A DNA stretch of 64,000 nucleotides from Datura wrightii (GCA_035772735.1 JASDFA010000010.1:122212501-122276500), one strand, 5' to 3'. Positions 21,311 to 33,127 are shown, counted from the first letter of the stretch. The notes: a model not told the origin generated them from the sequence alone. Made by a program: numbers and translations.

Positions 21311-21651
21311 GATGCTGCTGTGGATCTTCATGAGGGAGACCTGTAAACTGCCCGCTAGTGTGCAACAATTGCACCATATTCTGCTTAAGTTCGAACCTCC
21401 CTCCTGGCTCAGGTTTGCGGATGCTAGATGTGACATTATTAGCATGTGGGATTGCCACCTCGCGAACCGGCCGAGCTGCTACTTCTTCGGGCACTAACAC
21501 TGCCCGTACTACCGTGGATTCTGTTGTTGCTCCATGATCGTCTGTCTGAGCAACTGCAACTTTCTTTCTAGAGCTTCTCTCTGCTTACTATGAAATATTC
21601 TTTCTGGCTCTATATACGAGTCCACCAACTCCTTGTCTCTTTCCAGTGTTT
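21311..21651 (-). pseudogene. gag: Athila gag, N-terminal part
   Basis: Continuation of the gag gene beyond the nested element. It reads MVQLLHTSGQFTGLPHEDPQ into the junction, a typical gag start region. Further upstream a different frame carries a helical stretch (REALERKLQLLRQTIMEQQQ, about 21590-21535), and a stop codon in that frame near 21520 shows a frameshift between the two. A stop at about 21652 limits the gene upstream; I cannot name the start codon. Confidence 0.8.
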
Positions 21652-21779
21652 AACAGAGATTAAAGCTGCAAAATACAGGCTAAGACCAAGTTGTCAACAC
21701 TAAGAAAATAAAAATATAGTAAATTAACACTTAAAACAAATTCACCAATTGCCAGTCCCCGGCAACGGCGCCAAAAACT
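21652..21779 (-). promoter_or_regulatory. Athila leader and primer-binding site
   Basis: The tRNA-Asp-type primer site TGGCGCCGTTGCCGGGGA (sense) is at 21756-21773, 6 nt from LTR B. The rest is a short AT-rich leader. Confidence 0.85.
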
Positions 21780-23195
21780 TGTTCGGTCGTTTGTTGGGTA
21801 TATAACTACACGCAAGTGCACGTGGTCGAACAAGCAGTAAAGTGGCTTAAGTAAGCCAAGTATCGATCCCATAGGGACTGGGATGAAGTGCAATCTGCTC
21901 AAGTGTACTATATTTTAATTATAAAAATGCAGACAACAGGGTAACCAAAAGTTTGATATTTTGATTTATAATTTTTATGCTAAATCTAAAAAAACTATCT
22001 AATGTGAGTCTGAACTATGAATGAGAGCATGCTGAGGTTAAACGAACATGTAATGAAATTAATTATCGACATAATTTGGTTAGTCTTTTCCTCCGGTTGC
22101 TAGTCAAGAACTATTGCCAAGAGATTAAAACTCTCGTATTTAAGCCCACTTAAGAATCATGAACCATCCACCTACATTTCTGTGATTAAATGCAATTCAT
22201 GTTCTAGCCATACAAACCCAGTTCCTAAATTGACTAATACGACTTTCAGGTATATTTCTATCCTGAAAGTAAATCAATTCTCAATTTTCCCAAACTAAGA
22301 AAATATCATATCCTATTAATTCACAACTTTCCAATTTCTTGCTCTCTCGAGTGAAACCGGACTTTATGGATATATATTAACATAGGCCACACATTAATGC
22401 AGTAAGAACAAGAATTAATAGAACAACCATGGAAGAAAAGATGAAAAACCAACTTAATCAACAATCACATTTCATTACAATTGTTCTTAACCTCAGCAAG
22501 AAGATGAATTAGCCACTCATTTGTGGATTAAACATTGTTAAATGAGTGTTAAACATACAAGCAATTGAATACAAGGAGAAGGAAAGAGAGAAAAACCCTG
22601 ATTATTTCGTCCCCTCAACTGCCTGTAACCCACGTTCTTGCTCCACCAAGTCAGAATATTGAAAAATGAACCAAAGTGTTCTATTTATACTAGTGGGAAT
22701 TTTTCCCGGAATAACAAGCAACGTGTCACGGAGTGCATCGCGGAGCACTGCCTCCGTGACACGCTACCGATGCGGACCTTCACTGGAACTGGAGGTCCAG
22801 GAAATAAGGCCCAACGTGGCATGACGTGCAACGTGGAGCCATGCTACCGTGCCACGGACCTATCGCTACCCTCTCTGGAAATTGGGCGAAAATTCCTATC
22901 CAGGCAGAAGGCCTCCGTGATGGCAGCGTGACACGGCTCCATCGCGGAGCCCCTTTATTTTATGCTTTCCAATGCCTTGTCCCTTGCTCGCATCCGAGTC
23001 CAACCCCGATATATTCCAACATGCATTTAAGCGCCCAAAATTACATTTTACCTGCAAAACAATGCTAATCATGTTGGTTAGTATAAATTCACATTTTATT
23101 ACCAATTACATGAGAATGTATACACATTGATAGATAAACAAGGCTAAAATTCCACATTTGAGTATCACTTGGGTATATAAATTTGCCCAAGATCA
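21780..23195 (-). repeat. Athila LTR B (5' LTR of unit 1, 3' LTR of unit 2)
   Basis: 1416 bp. It has a primer site on its left and a polypurine tract on its right, so it joins two units. TATA box 22682-22689, promoter dyad 22722-22763. The second dyad seen in LTR A at 6450-6489 is decayed here (near 22812-22853). Confidence 0.9.
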
Positions 23196-25008
23196 CTTAC
23201 CCCACACTTAAATCCTTGTTCGTCCTCGAACAACAATCCTACACCTCATGCAATTTACATTCCAACCTCGCTACATTGGTTCGACAATTTAGGCTACGGT
23301 CATACCGATTATTCAATACAGCAAATCATCAAGAAAACATGCATGGTCCTATCAATGCAATGACCTTCAATACATCAAGACCTCCTAGACTTAAGAGTCG
23401 ACTCTCGATATTGGCAAACTCATGCAAATCAGCTGATCAAGACATCCGACAGGAAAGTTAATCTCTCATCAAGCATGTGCCCTCACAACACAAGAGAGTC
23501 TTCCCCTTTTTGCTCATATGAACTCACAAAATTTCAAGCAGGGGCATGTAAACACAATTTCGCTCTCTCTCCCAAAAGAATTCACATGCATCATGTCATG
23601 ACCCATAAGCTTGCCCTTAGTGTATTACTCCACTAATATAAATAAGTGCGATGTAAGATCACGTAGGACTTTAACTGGTTGTAATGGAAGCTACAGAACT
23701 AGTAAATATTGGTTTAGCCAATAATAGCCACTAGCATCCTTAAGCGCCTTTTCAACACATCCCATCAACTCATGAACATTGTTTTTTTTCTTTTTCATCC
23801 TCCCATTCTTGATGTTTTTCTTTAGTTTGGGCCATCTTATTAAGCACACTTGACACAACAACAAAGATTATTCATGCACCTTCATTATAGTCTATTTATA
23901 ACAAGTGCACCTTCAACCTTTTCTTTTCTTCCATCACTCGTCTTTTCTTTTCTTTTCACCATTCTCACTCTTTTGACACTTTGGGAAAATGATTTTCTCT
24001 TCTTAAGCGCTTAAGAGTTTTGTATAGACTTTACGGCTAATGAAAAAAAGGATTAAGCTTGGTTTACACTTTTTGACAAAAGAAAAAAATAATAGGCTAA
24101 AGGCTCAACGGGCTGACTAGGGTATACAATCAAGGTGGGTACGACAATGAAAAATAGAAACTTTCGGTTAAAACAAAGAAATGCCTACATCCTCTCCTAC
24201 AATACACCTCCTTCATTTCGTTTTGTACACACACCAGGCAAGTTCTAAACACTTCATAATAGCATGGAATAACAAAACCTCACTTCACACTTATTGCACA
24301 TGCTCAATTCAAGATGTATTCACAGACTCTTCAATCAGCTAATTATAGGAATTCAAACATTAAGCCTCAATCACACTGAATCGAACTCTATGGCATAGGT
24401 ATCTCAACATATTTACAAAGTTGCATGCTTTCATATGAATCACCTTTGCATTTTAAATATCATGTACAACACGCAACCAGAATTTCGCAACCATAAAATA
24501 ACTACAGGTGTTGGGATGCAACCCAGAAAAGAAAAACAACTGAAAAATAATTGAAAAACCTACTCCTAACGACTACATTTCCCTTAAGACGGTCGTCATC
24601 CATCCATCATAGGGAACGGTCACTAACTATGACTTCGGTTCAATGGGACCATTCTTGGTAAAAGAACCGAAAACAAACGCCGAGAAACCCAAGAAGAAAA
24701 AAAAAGAAATTTGAGAATAAATTTTTAAAATATAGATCATTTTGATAAACAAAAATATGTACAAAATCAGCTAGCAACATTCAACAACACACATCAATTT
24801 CACATATATTTACAATATAGAACAACAACTTAACAATTCACAAATCACAGGGAATAACAAAATTTCACAGGCACGACAACAGATTAGAATATATACATAA
24901 CAACACAGCCAGCACCTAACTACTCCCACCCCACACTTATCTCGAACACTGTCCCCAGTGTTCACAAAAGTTAAAATAGCACAAAAATTGGGTGGTGGAA
25001 CTCCCTAA
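23196..25008 (-). other. Athila unit 2: polypurine tract, hairpin and 3' untranslated region
   Basis: Tract beside the LTR, perfect AGGA-loop hairpin at 23216-23233, then gene-free DNA nearly identical to 6854-8600. Confidence 0.8.
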
Positions 25009-26217
25009 TCAATCAAAGTACTCCACTTCTTCATCAGGTGCTGCTGCTTCATCTCCCATGTATGAATCACCCCCGTCGTCATCATCGGAATCCTCCCGGC
25101 GTGTCTCCTCGTCTGTGAGAACATTATCATCTGTGGGCTCTACAAATGCTGGCCCCACTTGGCATAGAGCCCTGGCGTTCTCGCCGAAAGGGTAGTCTAG
25201 CTCGAGCTGCCATAGCTCCTCCTCTGTCGCTGGCCTCCCACCTATCCTCAGCTGAAGCATTTGCATCCCATATATGCGAGCCATATACTGATCATCATGA
25301 GCATGTCGCTCTCCAAGTGTAAGCACAAGCCCGTGGGTGGTGTCGGGTGCCTTAGTTTTAGTGACATCTAAGGCCTGCCGCTCCATCTGCGGGATATAGT
25401 CAAGGGCCTCTTCCTCAACATCTAGGCCCCTGAGGAAGGTGGTGAGTAGCCCACCAAATCCGTATATGTGCCCCTGATGCAACCGGGCTCTCTTCATGGC
25501 GGAGATAATCACCGCCCCTACGTTGATCTCCAGCCCTTTCATCAGGGCGTACACCAGGCATACACGATCCGGGGTTACATCTGTCATATGTACCCCCGAT
25601 ATTAGGTAGGAACAGACAATCTTTAGCCATATTCTGGCTTCCCTGTTCATCTCTGAATAGGGCAAAGTCTGATGGTAGCCCCTCTCTTTGTGTCTGCTCC
25701 ATCTAGCTATCGATCGGGTCCCACACAATGTGCGTCTGATGTCTGCATACGGTGGAGTGATGTTCAACTATCGAAGCACATAGGCGTATTTGTCCCGCAC
25801 CCCTATGATAACATTGAGGTGGTGGGGCTCAAATGTGACTATTTGCCCTCTGATTTTTATGCTGTGACTTCTTAGGGTCGAGTTCCAATTGGCACAGAAT
25901 TCCCGAATCAGGTGCAAGTTGCATTCCTTGGGCTCTTTAAAGATGAAGTTGAGCCCAGCTGCCTCGATCCGGTGGACAATCCTAGGGAACTCCTGTGCCA
26001 ATGGTTCCCGTGCGATGTGTTCCTCGGGGAAGTACTTGTTTTCTTTGTGCTTTGCGTACCACTTCTTCCCCTCATCTGTCACCCATCTGGTTCCGTATTG
26101 GCGGCGTTGGCCACGTGGAACTGCTGGTACTGCTGGGACTGCTGTGCCCAGTCTGATTCGCTTTCTTCCGGCGCCAGATGTTGATACGCCTTTCCCTTTT
26201 TATTGCCTGCTTGCCAT
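25009..26217 (-). pseudogene. Athila ORF3, unit 2, full length with two stops
   Basis: About 402 codons. The start ATG (26217-26215) is followed by TAA at codon 6; unit 1 has GAA there. A second stop, TAG, is at 25768-25770. The frame otherwise stays open: a basic Pro/Ala-Val-rich N-terminus, then WYAKHKENKYFPEEHI, EFPRIVHRIEAAGLNFIF, KIRGQIVTFEPHHLNVIIGV, a central domain with SYLISGVHMTDVTPDRVCLV, a helical part, and a strongly acidic tail. The central region matches what is annotated as putative plant transposon protein domain, a family frequent in Solanaceae repeats. No catalytic motif, signal peptide or membrane span is evident. The activity is unknown. Confidence 0.75.
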
Positions 26218-26695
26218 TTTACCTGTCAACCCAAGTAGACAAGATCAATGTTAAGCCAATGAATATTAACTTTGACTAAGGTCGGGTTAAGCTAGGCTAC
26301 CCCACTCTTAGTCCTTAGCTACAGTTACAACATACCGGCAAGATCATGCTTATTTGCACAAACAAACAACCAGCTATACAAACATGCTTAGTGCATACGA
26401 AGAATTCGATGGTATATATACTATGTACTACTCAGACTTCATACAGCTAACCACAATCATTACCATTGACAACCTTTTAATCCATCGCACTTAGCAAGGA
26501 AAAAAAAACAAAGAAATGAAAACAACAAGAATTTATCTACACGAACCTATACAACCAACCCAATTCTTGCAAATTTCAATATTCCCCTAACCCGAGAATC
26601 CGTCGGTCTTTTAACATGATAACAACTAGTACATCGACTCATCTCACTCAACATGTACATCCCGGCATGAATTTCACAAGTTCACTACATTTTTC
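26218..26695 (-). other. Athila unit 2, spacer upstream of ORF3, truncated
   Basis: Aligns with 9037-9508. Homology stops at 26695, where Tekay-1 LTR sequence begins. The acceptor-like site before ORF3 is conserved; the donor-like site is lost with the truncation. Confidence 0.7.
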
Positions 26696-27501
26696 TCCAG
26701 CGATGACTCTGCCCAGTTGAGTGTAATAGTCGAGACCATGTAGGCTCTATCATGGAAATGTCGGTTATATGATGAGTCTCTTATTGTTACTCATGATTTC
26801 AGTTATACATGTTTATTAGTCAAGGTATTATGTTTTCAGCAGGTTTGACCCAATGTTCAGTTTTACTTATGAATAATCAGTTTCAGTTTTGGGTCATTCG
26901 ATTCAGTTAAGATATTCAGTTATGTTTAAATCATGTTTTCAGATAATAACATGCAAGCCCTACTGTCAGACTCTTATGATGAAATGCATTATGATATGCA
27001 TGATCTCTAATTTTACTTAATTAGTTGTTTTACTTACCTTGCATACTCGGTACATTCTACGTATTGGCCGCATACTCTATGTTGTATCATTTCATGATAC
27101 AGACATAGACATTCAGGCCCAGTCCTGCTGTTAGCCAGATCCTCAGCGATAGCATCTTCTAGCCAAAGTTGGTGAGTCCTCATCCTTCGAGGACCCTTTT
27201 ATCAGTTTATGTTCCGTATTTTCTGTTTCAGTATTTAGTGAGTCAGTTGGGGTCTTGTCCCATCAACTCGTCAGTGTGTAGAGACTTATCAGACATATTG
27301 TGTATTTAGCTGTAGGACTGTGCTATATATTCAGTAATTTGATGTTATTAGATTTTCAAATTTCTGCTATATTATATATATGTTAGACTTCCGCATTATT
27401 ATATTGAGTTTAGATGTCATGTTCATGCCATGGGTCGACTTGGAGCCTCTTGGGGTTCTTTGTCCCATGTCTCGATCTAGACTTATGTTTGTGTTGCAAC
27501 A
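26696..27501 (+). repeat. Tekay-1 3' LTR, right part
   Basis: Aligns with the Tekay-2 LTR from about position 38570 on (CTCTGCCCA, GTTGAGTG, then the TGTATCAT-TTC-ATGATACA hairpin at 27083-27101). The end is degenerate but alignable to the family end at 27501. About 140 bp of LTR between 5413 and 26696 are missing relative to Tekay-2. Confidence 0.8.
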
Positions 27502-28619
27502 TCATCATGGTTATGGACTGGTTGTCCTAATGTTATGCCACCCTAAATTATCACACCAAGCTGATCATGTTCCAGTACCTTAGTGAGCCAATTAGAATGG
27601 AAGGGAAATGTTATAGTGCCAAGGGGTAGGTTTATTTTCTACCTTAAGGCAAGGAAGTTAATTTCGAAAGGGTGACTATACCACCTGGTGAGGGTGAGCG
27701 ACACTGATGCCAAGGCGGTGAATTTCTAGTCAGTACTAGTTAGAAAATTTCTAGAGATGTTTCTAGATGAGCTATTGAGGATTCCTCCTAAGAAGGAGAT
27801 CGACTTTGGGATTGCTGTTAAGGAGATCGACTATGGGATTGATGTTATTCTTGAAACAAGCCTATTTATATTCCTCCATATATAATGACATTAAAAAGTT
27901 GAAGGAGTTGAAGGAGTAGTTGAAGGATCTTCTTGATAAAAGATTCATTCGACCGAGTACTTCACCATGGGGTGCACCCGCCTTATTTATCCAGAAGAAG
28001 GATTGGACCTTGTAGATGAGTATTGATTACTACTAGTTAAATAAGGTCACTATAAAGAATAAGTACCCACTATTAAGGATTGATGATTTGTTTAATCAAC
28101 TTCAGGGAGCCAAGTGTTTCTCCAATATTGGCCTTAGATCTGGGTATCACCCGTTAAGGGTTAGAGAAGAGGATATTGTGAAGACTGCTTTTAGAGCCCG
28201 ATATAGACACTATGAATTTATTATCATGTCTTTTGGCTTAATAAATGCACCAACAACTTTTATAGATCTCATTATCGAGTATTTAGACCATACCTTAATG
28301 GCAGAATCAGAAATTTCATTAAGGGTGTTAAAGATTTAATATATATCTATGAACAACAATTTTTAATCTATATATTTCATATAATTTTTTTTATACATAA
28401 TATAATTTTTTGATGAAAGGTGTTCGGTTTCCCATCCATCGCTAAGTGTGTCTACGCCACTGCCATACCTCAAATTGTTTGTGATAGTATTTATTAGCGA
28501 TATATTAGTGTATTTGAAGGGTGAAGGTGAACACGTAGATCACCTCAGGATTGTGTTGCAGACACTCAGAGATCATCAGTTGTATTCCAAGTTCTCCAAG
28601 TGTGAGTTTTGAGCTAGAG
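27502..28619 (+). pseudogene. pol: Tekay-0 pol fragment (protease end to reverse transcriptase)
   Basis: The oldest chromovirus layer. It starts abruptly at the protease end motif (ATGGTTATGGACTGGTTG, compare GMDWL) where Tekay-1 integrated. It continues through a decayed RT with KGFIRPS-like, FNQLQGAKCFSNIGLRSGYH (28088 onward, the catalytic Asp replaced by Gly) and SFGLINAPTTFIDL, is interrupted by the MITE at 28296-28462, then FEGEG-like and FSKCEF motifs to about 28619. A 27-bp tandem duplication lies at 27793-27846. Many stops and frameshifts. Confidence 0.8.
28296..28462. mobile_element. hAT-like MITE, 167 bp
   Basis: Flanked by the 8-bp direct repeat CCATACCT (28288-28295 and 28463-28470), which fits a hAT-type target duplication. 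Removing it rejoins the RT homology. The right end read inward is CAGTGGCGTAGACAC, close to the CAGTGGCGGAGCCAG ends I know from Solanaceae hAT MITEs; the left end TAATGGCAGAATCAG is a decayed version. The interior is very AT-rich. No coding capacity. Confidence 0.75.
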
Positions 28620-29128
28620 ATAGTCAAAACCCACATCCCAACTCAATTAAAGGGTTAAGTCTAGAGATAGCTTGAACCTTCCTCAAGTTTGGTGTGGATG
28701 ATTTTTGAATGGGACCTTAGGGTTTGGGAAAACCTAAGGCAAAAAACATCCTTGTAGTTGAAAAAATAAGATGATGTGCTTTAATCCATGCTATCCATGC
28801 TAGAAATTGAAGTTAAGGAAATTTGATCAATCCTAGTGTAGTTAACACTTTATCTATTGCACATCCCTATCCCTTTCCTATTGTTTGCAACATATCTTTG
28901 TTCAATCTAGTTTATAAATTCGAATATAATATTGTTTTTCATTGTTTCCCAATTCTGTATTTTATACATGTTGACAATGATCCATTCTAGTTTGAGTTAA
29001 TTTACAACTTTTGATTTATCCCTCTTGATTCCATGTGGGAGTCGACCCCAACAACCATCAGATATTTTGTGTTTGACAATGATTGCTTCTTCCTCCCTTA
29101 ATCTGGAAATATGTATTGAGCGTTATCA
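28620..29128 (+). repeat. Athila-2 5' LTR, 3' part
   Basis: Right end TTGAGCGTTATCA, followed by a primer-like site. The last 250 bp align with the Athila-3 LTR end (60190-60440), e.g. GACAATGATTGCTT against TACAATGACTGCTT. The left end does not start with TG, so it is truncated. Confidence 0.65.
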
Positions 29129-29250
29129 AAAAATGGCTCAGTTGTAAGGGAATTGAGTTATTATTGCCATTAGTTATTTAGTAATTGAAATTTGTTTTTT
29201 TGCATCTTGTGTTGCTTTTATAATGTTTTTGTGATTTTGTTGTTTGCTTA
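29129..29250 (+). other. Athila-2 primer-binding site and leader
   Basis: TGGCTCAGTTGTAAGGGA at 29134-29151 matches 13 of 18 bases of the tRNA-Asp-type site. The T-rich leader aligns with 60464-60550 and is cut by the solo LTR. Confidence 0.65.
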
Positions 29251-31487
29251 TGTCACGACCCGAGCTAGGACCCCAGGCTGAGACATGCAACCTAGAATCA
29301 CGAATGGCTCCAACGTATCCCATTGTACTTACATAGCATGACTTAAGAGCATAATCAAGAGGAAATTAACATAAGCATGGATAGGTGAAAGTCTAAATAT
29401 CATAAAGCGTAAACAAAAGCGATAATATCCCAACGCTGAGTCACAAAGCTGAACATGCTAAGTCTATGCCTGAAAGCCTCTATTATCTGATGAGATGCTG
29501 GGAAAAGCCCCCAGCTAACTTTAATTCTAAAACTAAAACAAACATAACAAGTGGTAAACTGATAGATGTCCTCAAGATATAAGGACTCACCCAAAGTGGG
29601 ATGGACCTAAACTGAGCGAGTGCAAACTAGTCTTTAAATAGGGAGGTATCACCTGAACCTATATCATGAGATGATATAGCATAGAGTATGCAACCAATAC
29701 TTTGAATGTACTGAGTATGTAAGGCAAGTAAAACATGCTAGCAAAACGTTAATTGAAATCATGAATATAAATCAAGAATTGCCCTGAGAGTAAGGACTGC
29801 ATGCTAAAGGCCTATATCTAAGATATGCATAATCATAAGTTGTTCATCATAAACTATACATAACGACCCAAGATTTAAAAATAGAAATCATATGAATTGT
29901 CATGCTTGAAATCGTAAGTGAAAGCTCATAAACTGATCATTGGATCAAAATATGCTATAAAACATAATATCATAAGTTCTAAACATGAATAACTGAAATC
30001 ATGATGAACAATTGGAGACTCATCATAACCAACAACCACCATGTATGAGCGCATGATGATCCCACATCTTGCCCACATGGAGGAGATCCATCCTAAGCCT
30101 TTCCAGGGGAAAGGACGAATGAGGTGTGATATCACGGGTGTGCCCTCGGGCGGGGGAAGCACTCTCTTGAGAGGTCCCAATAAAATATATCCTACATTGG
30201 CGCATAGTTCAGAGATCAGGGTTCTCGAAATCCCTGGCCTACTCTGTGCTAGACACTACTCCCAAAGCATGCATATTTCTCATATAATCATATTCTCAAA
30301 ACATAACTCAAATATGAATAAATGGGGGAGTCTTAACTCCAAATATCTCTTTAAAACTGATCTTGTAAGCCTTGGTCAAAATCATGATAACATACTTATC
30401 TTGCATAGTCTTGCCCAAATCATGGAATCATACATACTTGAAATAATCTTTGTAATTCGAAGTCATGAAATCATAAGTTAAGAATTCATAAACATTCATG
30501 CATACGAGATAAATCATCATGCTTTAAATTATGGAATCATAGGCTTGGTCTTCATAAAATATGCATAATGGGGCATAATTTCTAATAACATGAAATCATG
30601 AATTTATAATTAACTTGAAGGTAAAATCTGCCCCAATTAGTCTTAAATCATACATTGAAACATGAGGGAATTGGACCCATAGACATAACATATTGCATGG
30701 ATTGGGTTTGAAACCATAGAATTCCAATGCACTTAATAGGAGGCTTGGTTTAATAAATCATAGAAGAAATCGAACATGAGGGTTGAAGAAATCCCCCATT
30801 CATGGCCCTGCATACTTAGGCTTGAAGAATCCTTGATTCCCAAGAGAGATTGAAGAGGATGAAGGTTGAGGATCCTTGCTTCACTTGAGGCTTTGATCTT
30901 CTAATGAAAGTGTTAGGATTAGAATGAGGGCTTAGGATGAGTAAAACCCTCTAAAACCCTTCTTCTTAAGCTCAAAATGACTTAGTTTAGGATTTATAAA
31001 CTTAGAAAATTATGAAAACACCCTTAATAAACTGACTGGAAAAAATGACTCTAATAGTCCCAACGAGGGACTGGACAATCCGTTGGGGGACTTGACGGGT
31101 CATCCCCTGACCCAGTGCCACCGGCAACTTTTTCTCCATTTTCTGATCCTCCTCATTCTATGAGTCACTTTACGAATCATCATGGACTTGATGACTCATT
31201 CCTTCCATCTGTGAAGTACATTAGAATTTCACACTTCCTCCACCATTGCCCACTTATTAGGGTCACAACATGACTCGTGGAGTGTCCTAATGACTCATTA
31301 GCTAATCCATCATAACTTCCAAAAAGTAATATCTATTCTAACTTAGCACCACTTAACGAGTCACTCAATAATCAATCAAGTGACTTAGCGAGTCACCTGA
31401 CGAGTCATTCTGTGACCTGGTGCAGATTTTCCTATTTTCTTCATTTCAACCCTCGGGTCTAATCTTAGGGACTTTTGGGATGTTATA
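29251..31487 (-). repeat. Solo Tekay-type LTR, minus strand
   Basis: Plus-strand start TGTCACGACCCGAG is the reverse complement of the Tekay LTR end; the right end GGGATGTTATA corresponds to the TGTAATACC start with a mutated terminal base. The near-duplicates GCTTA (29246-29250) and ACTTA (31488-31492) flank it. It contains the CTATATCAT/ATGATATAG hairpin (29659-29679) and the ACTCGT-rich U3 (about 31020-31420). No internal region, so a solo LTR formed by LTR-LTR recombination is the simplest reading. Confidence 0.8.
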
Positions 31488-31503
31488 ACTTAGGTGTGTG
31501 AAA

Positions 31504-32336
31504 ATGAACCACGCTAGCAAGGGGAGTAATGTGGATTGTTTAATGGAAGGAGAGGATGATTCAGTGATTAATGATGTGGCTGGTCTCATTCGCTTACACC
31601 CATGGTAGGGAATGCGATTTTCCATGTAATAAGTACCATGTTGCATCTCTTGAAAATGAAGGGGTTGTTCGGAGGACAAGTTAGTGAGGATGCTAATTGT
31701 CACCTCCAGAACATCATTGAAATTTGTCAACCATTTGGTATAACCAACATTAGTCAATAATCCATCCGTTTGAGATTATTCCTGTTCTCTTTGATGGGAG
31801 AGGCCATGGTTTGGTTGGAGGAGTTGCCTCCCGGGTTCATTACATGATGGAATGAGCTAGCTGAAGCATTTCTTGATAGATTCTTCTCACCTTCCTTGAT
31901 GCTCCAATTGAGGGATGAGATTAGAAATTTTAGGAAGCTTCCGAGAGAGCCTATTCATGTAGTGTGAGTCCGATTCATAAAGAAGGTCCATTTTCCCCAA
32001 CCATGGTCTTCTTGATAGGGTGTTTCTCCAAATATTCTATAGGTCACTTAATTCTATCAAAAAATTAGTGGCTAACAATATTGCAGTTGGTTCAATCATG
32101 GACTAAACATTTGGCATGGCTAAGGCACTACTTGATAGGATGACAAAGACTAATAGAGAATGGCACACTAGAGACACCGAGGTGTTCTCAAGTGGTGCAT
32201 CCTCTATCCAACTAGTAGTTGAGTTACAAAGGCAAGATGACGAGCGGGACAAAACACTAGCTAAGATAATGACTCAAGTTTAGTTGATGGCCAAGCACAT
32301 TTTGGGATCCGGAGCCAAAGGCGTCAATGCTGTTGG
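31504..32336 (+). pseudogene. gag: Athila-2 gag fragment
   Basis: Gag of a second Athila-like subfamily. A start ATG is at 31504-31506 (MNHASKGS...), followed by an in-frame TAG near 31606. Recognisable words are FHVISTMLHLLKMKGLFGGQ, HLQNIIEICQPFGITNISQ, FLFSLMGEAMVWLEELPPGF and ELAEAFLDRFFSPSLMLQLR, some separated by stops. It ends at 32336, where an inverted Z LTR begins. Paralogous to 60561-61633. Confidence 0.8.
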
Positions 32337-33127
32337 TGTCACACCGCCCCTTGGGAGGCACGAATGGCACCTAGTACCACACTGGGATTTGAACTGACCT
32401 GGCTGGGCTCAAACACCTATTGTTCCTACTAATGACTCAAATTCAAGAAAACAAACTGCTATATCTCAGATATAAACACAGCCTCAGGCCAACAAGGTCA
32501 CCTGTAAGAGAAACCAGCTAATGAATAACAAGGTAATAAAGGGATCCTTTGTGGGCCGACAAGACCATTATGTTGTCTAGTTATAATAAAAATAACAACA
32601 GGCAGCTACATTGGGCCCCACACAGCCAACATGTAAAATAAGACATACATAGGATCCACACGGCCAGGAACAACCAACTAACTGATGACTATAGTTTATA
32701 GCCTCTAAGAATACAAATAATGGTCAGGATAGGGCCTTGCCTACCCAAATACTATACAAATAAAAGTTGGTAACCTTTACGACCTGGCAACTTCGAATGA
32801 AAGGAGCTGGCCAAACTGCTGACTCTGAATAGCTGCCAGGAGATCTCACAACCTGTCTTTCTAAACCTACATGCAAGTATGCAGCGCCCTATAGTTGGAC
32901 TTCCGTACAATATGTACTGAATATGTAAGGCAGTAATGAAAAGCTGAATAAACGCTGATAAAGCTAAAAGTGTATAACAAGAAGGGGCAGAACTTAACTT
33001 GAAAGCTTTCTTATCCATAACCTGCATCTATTAAAGCACAACGCATATATGAGCTAATACTATATAACTACATATTTATAAATTATAACTAGCAGGCAAG
33101 GATGCAAACAAGAACCTAACCTGGACT
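32337..33127 (-). repeat. Z-family LTR fragment, minus strand
   Basis: Starts TGTCACACCGCCCC, the reverse complement of the Z LTR end (59370-59383), and aligns in inverted orientation with about 58590-59383, e.g. AAGCTTTCTTATCCATAACC near 33003. Homology ends near 33127. GTTGG precedes it; no matching duplicate was found. Confidence 0.75.

Larger units (their letters stand above)
5414..26695 (-). mobile_element. Athila-like array: LTR, internal, LTR, truncated internal
   Basis: A minus-strand Athila-like element array. Unit 1 runs from its 3' LTR (5414-6815) to its 5' LTR (21780-23195) and contains ORF3, pol and gag, with a nested element at 15417-21310. The right LTR is followed by a polypurine tract and a second internal region (23196-26695), so it also serves as the 3' LTR of unit 2. 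Unit 2 is cut at 26695, where Tekay-1 LTR sequence resumes. Lineage evidence: tRNA-Asp-type primer site, gag with a CCHC knuckle, pol without a chromodomain, and an extra 3' gene. Confidence 0.85.

Noticed and set aside
25009..26217. ORF3 as a DNA-transposon transposase or a true envelope gene
   Set aside because: No catalytic motif for a transposase, no signal peptide or membrane segment for an envelope; the name of the matching domain family does not prove activity.
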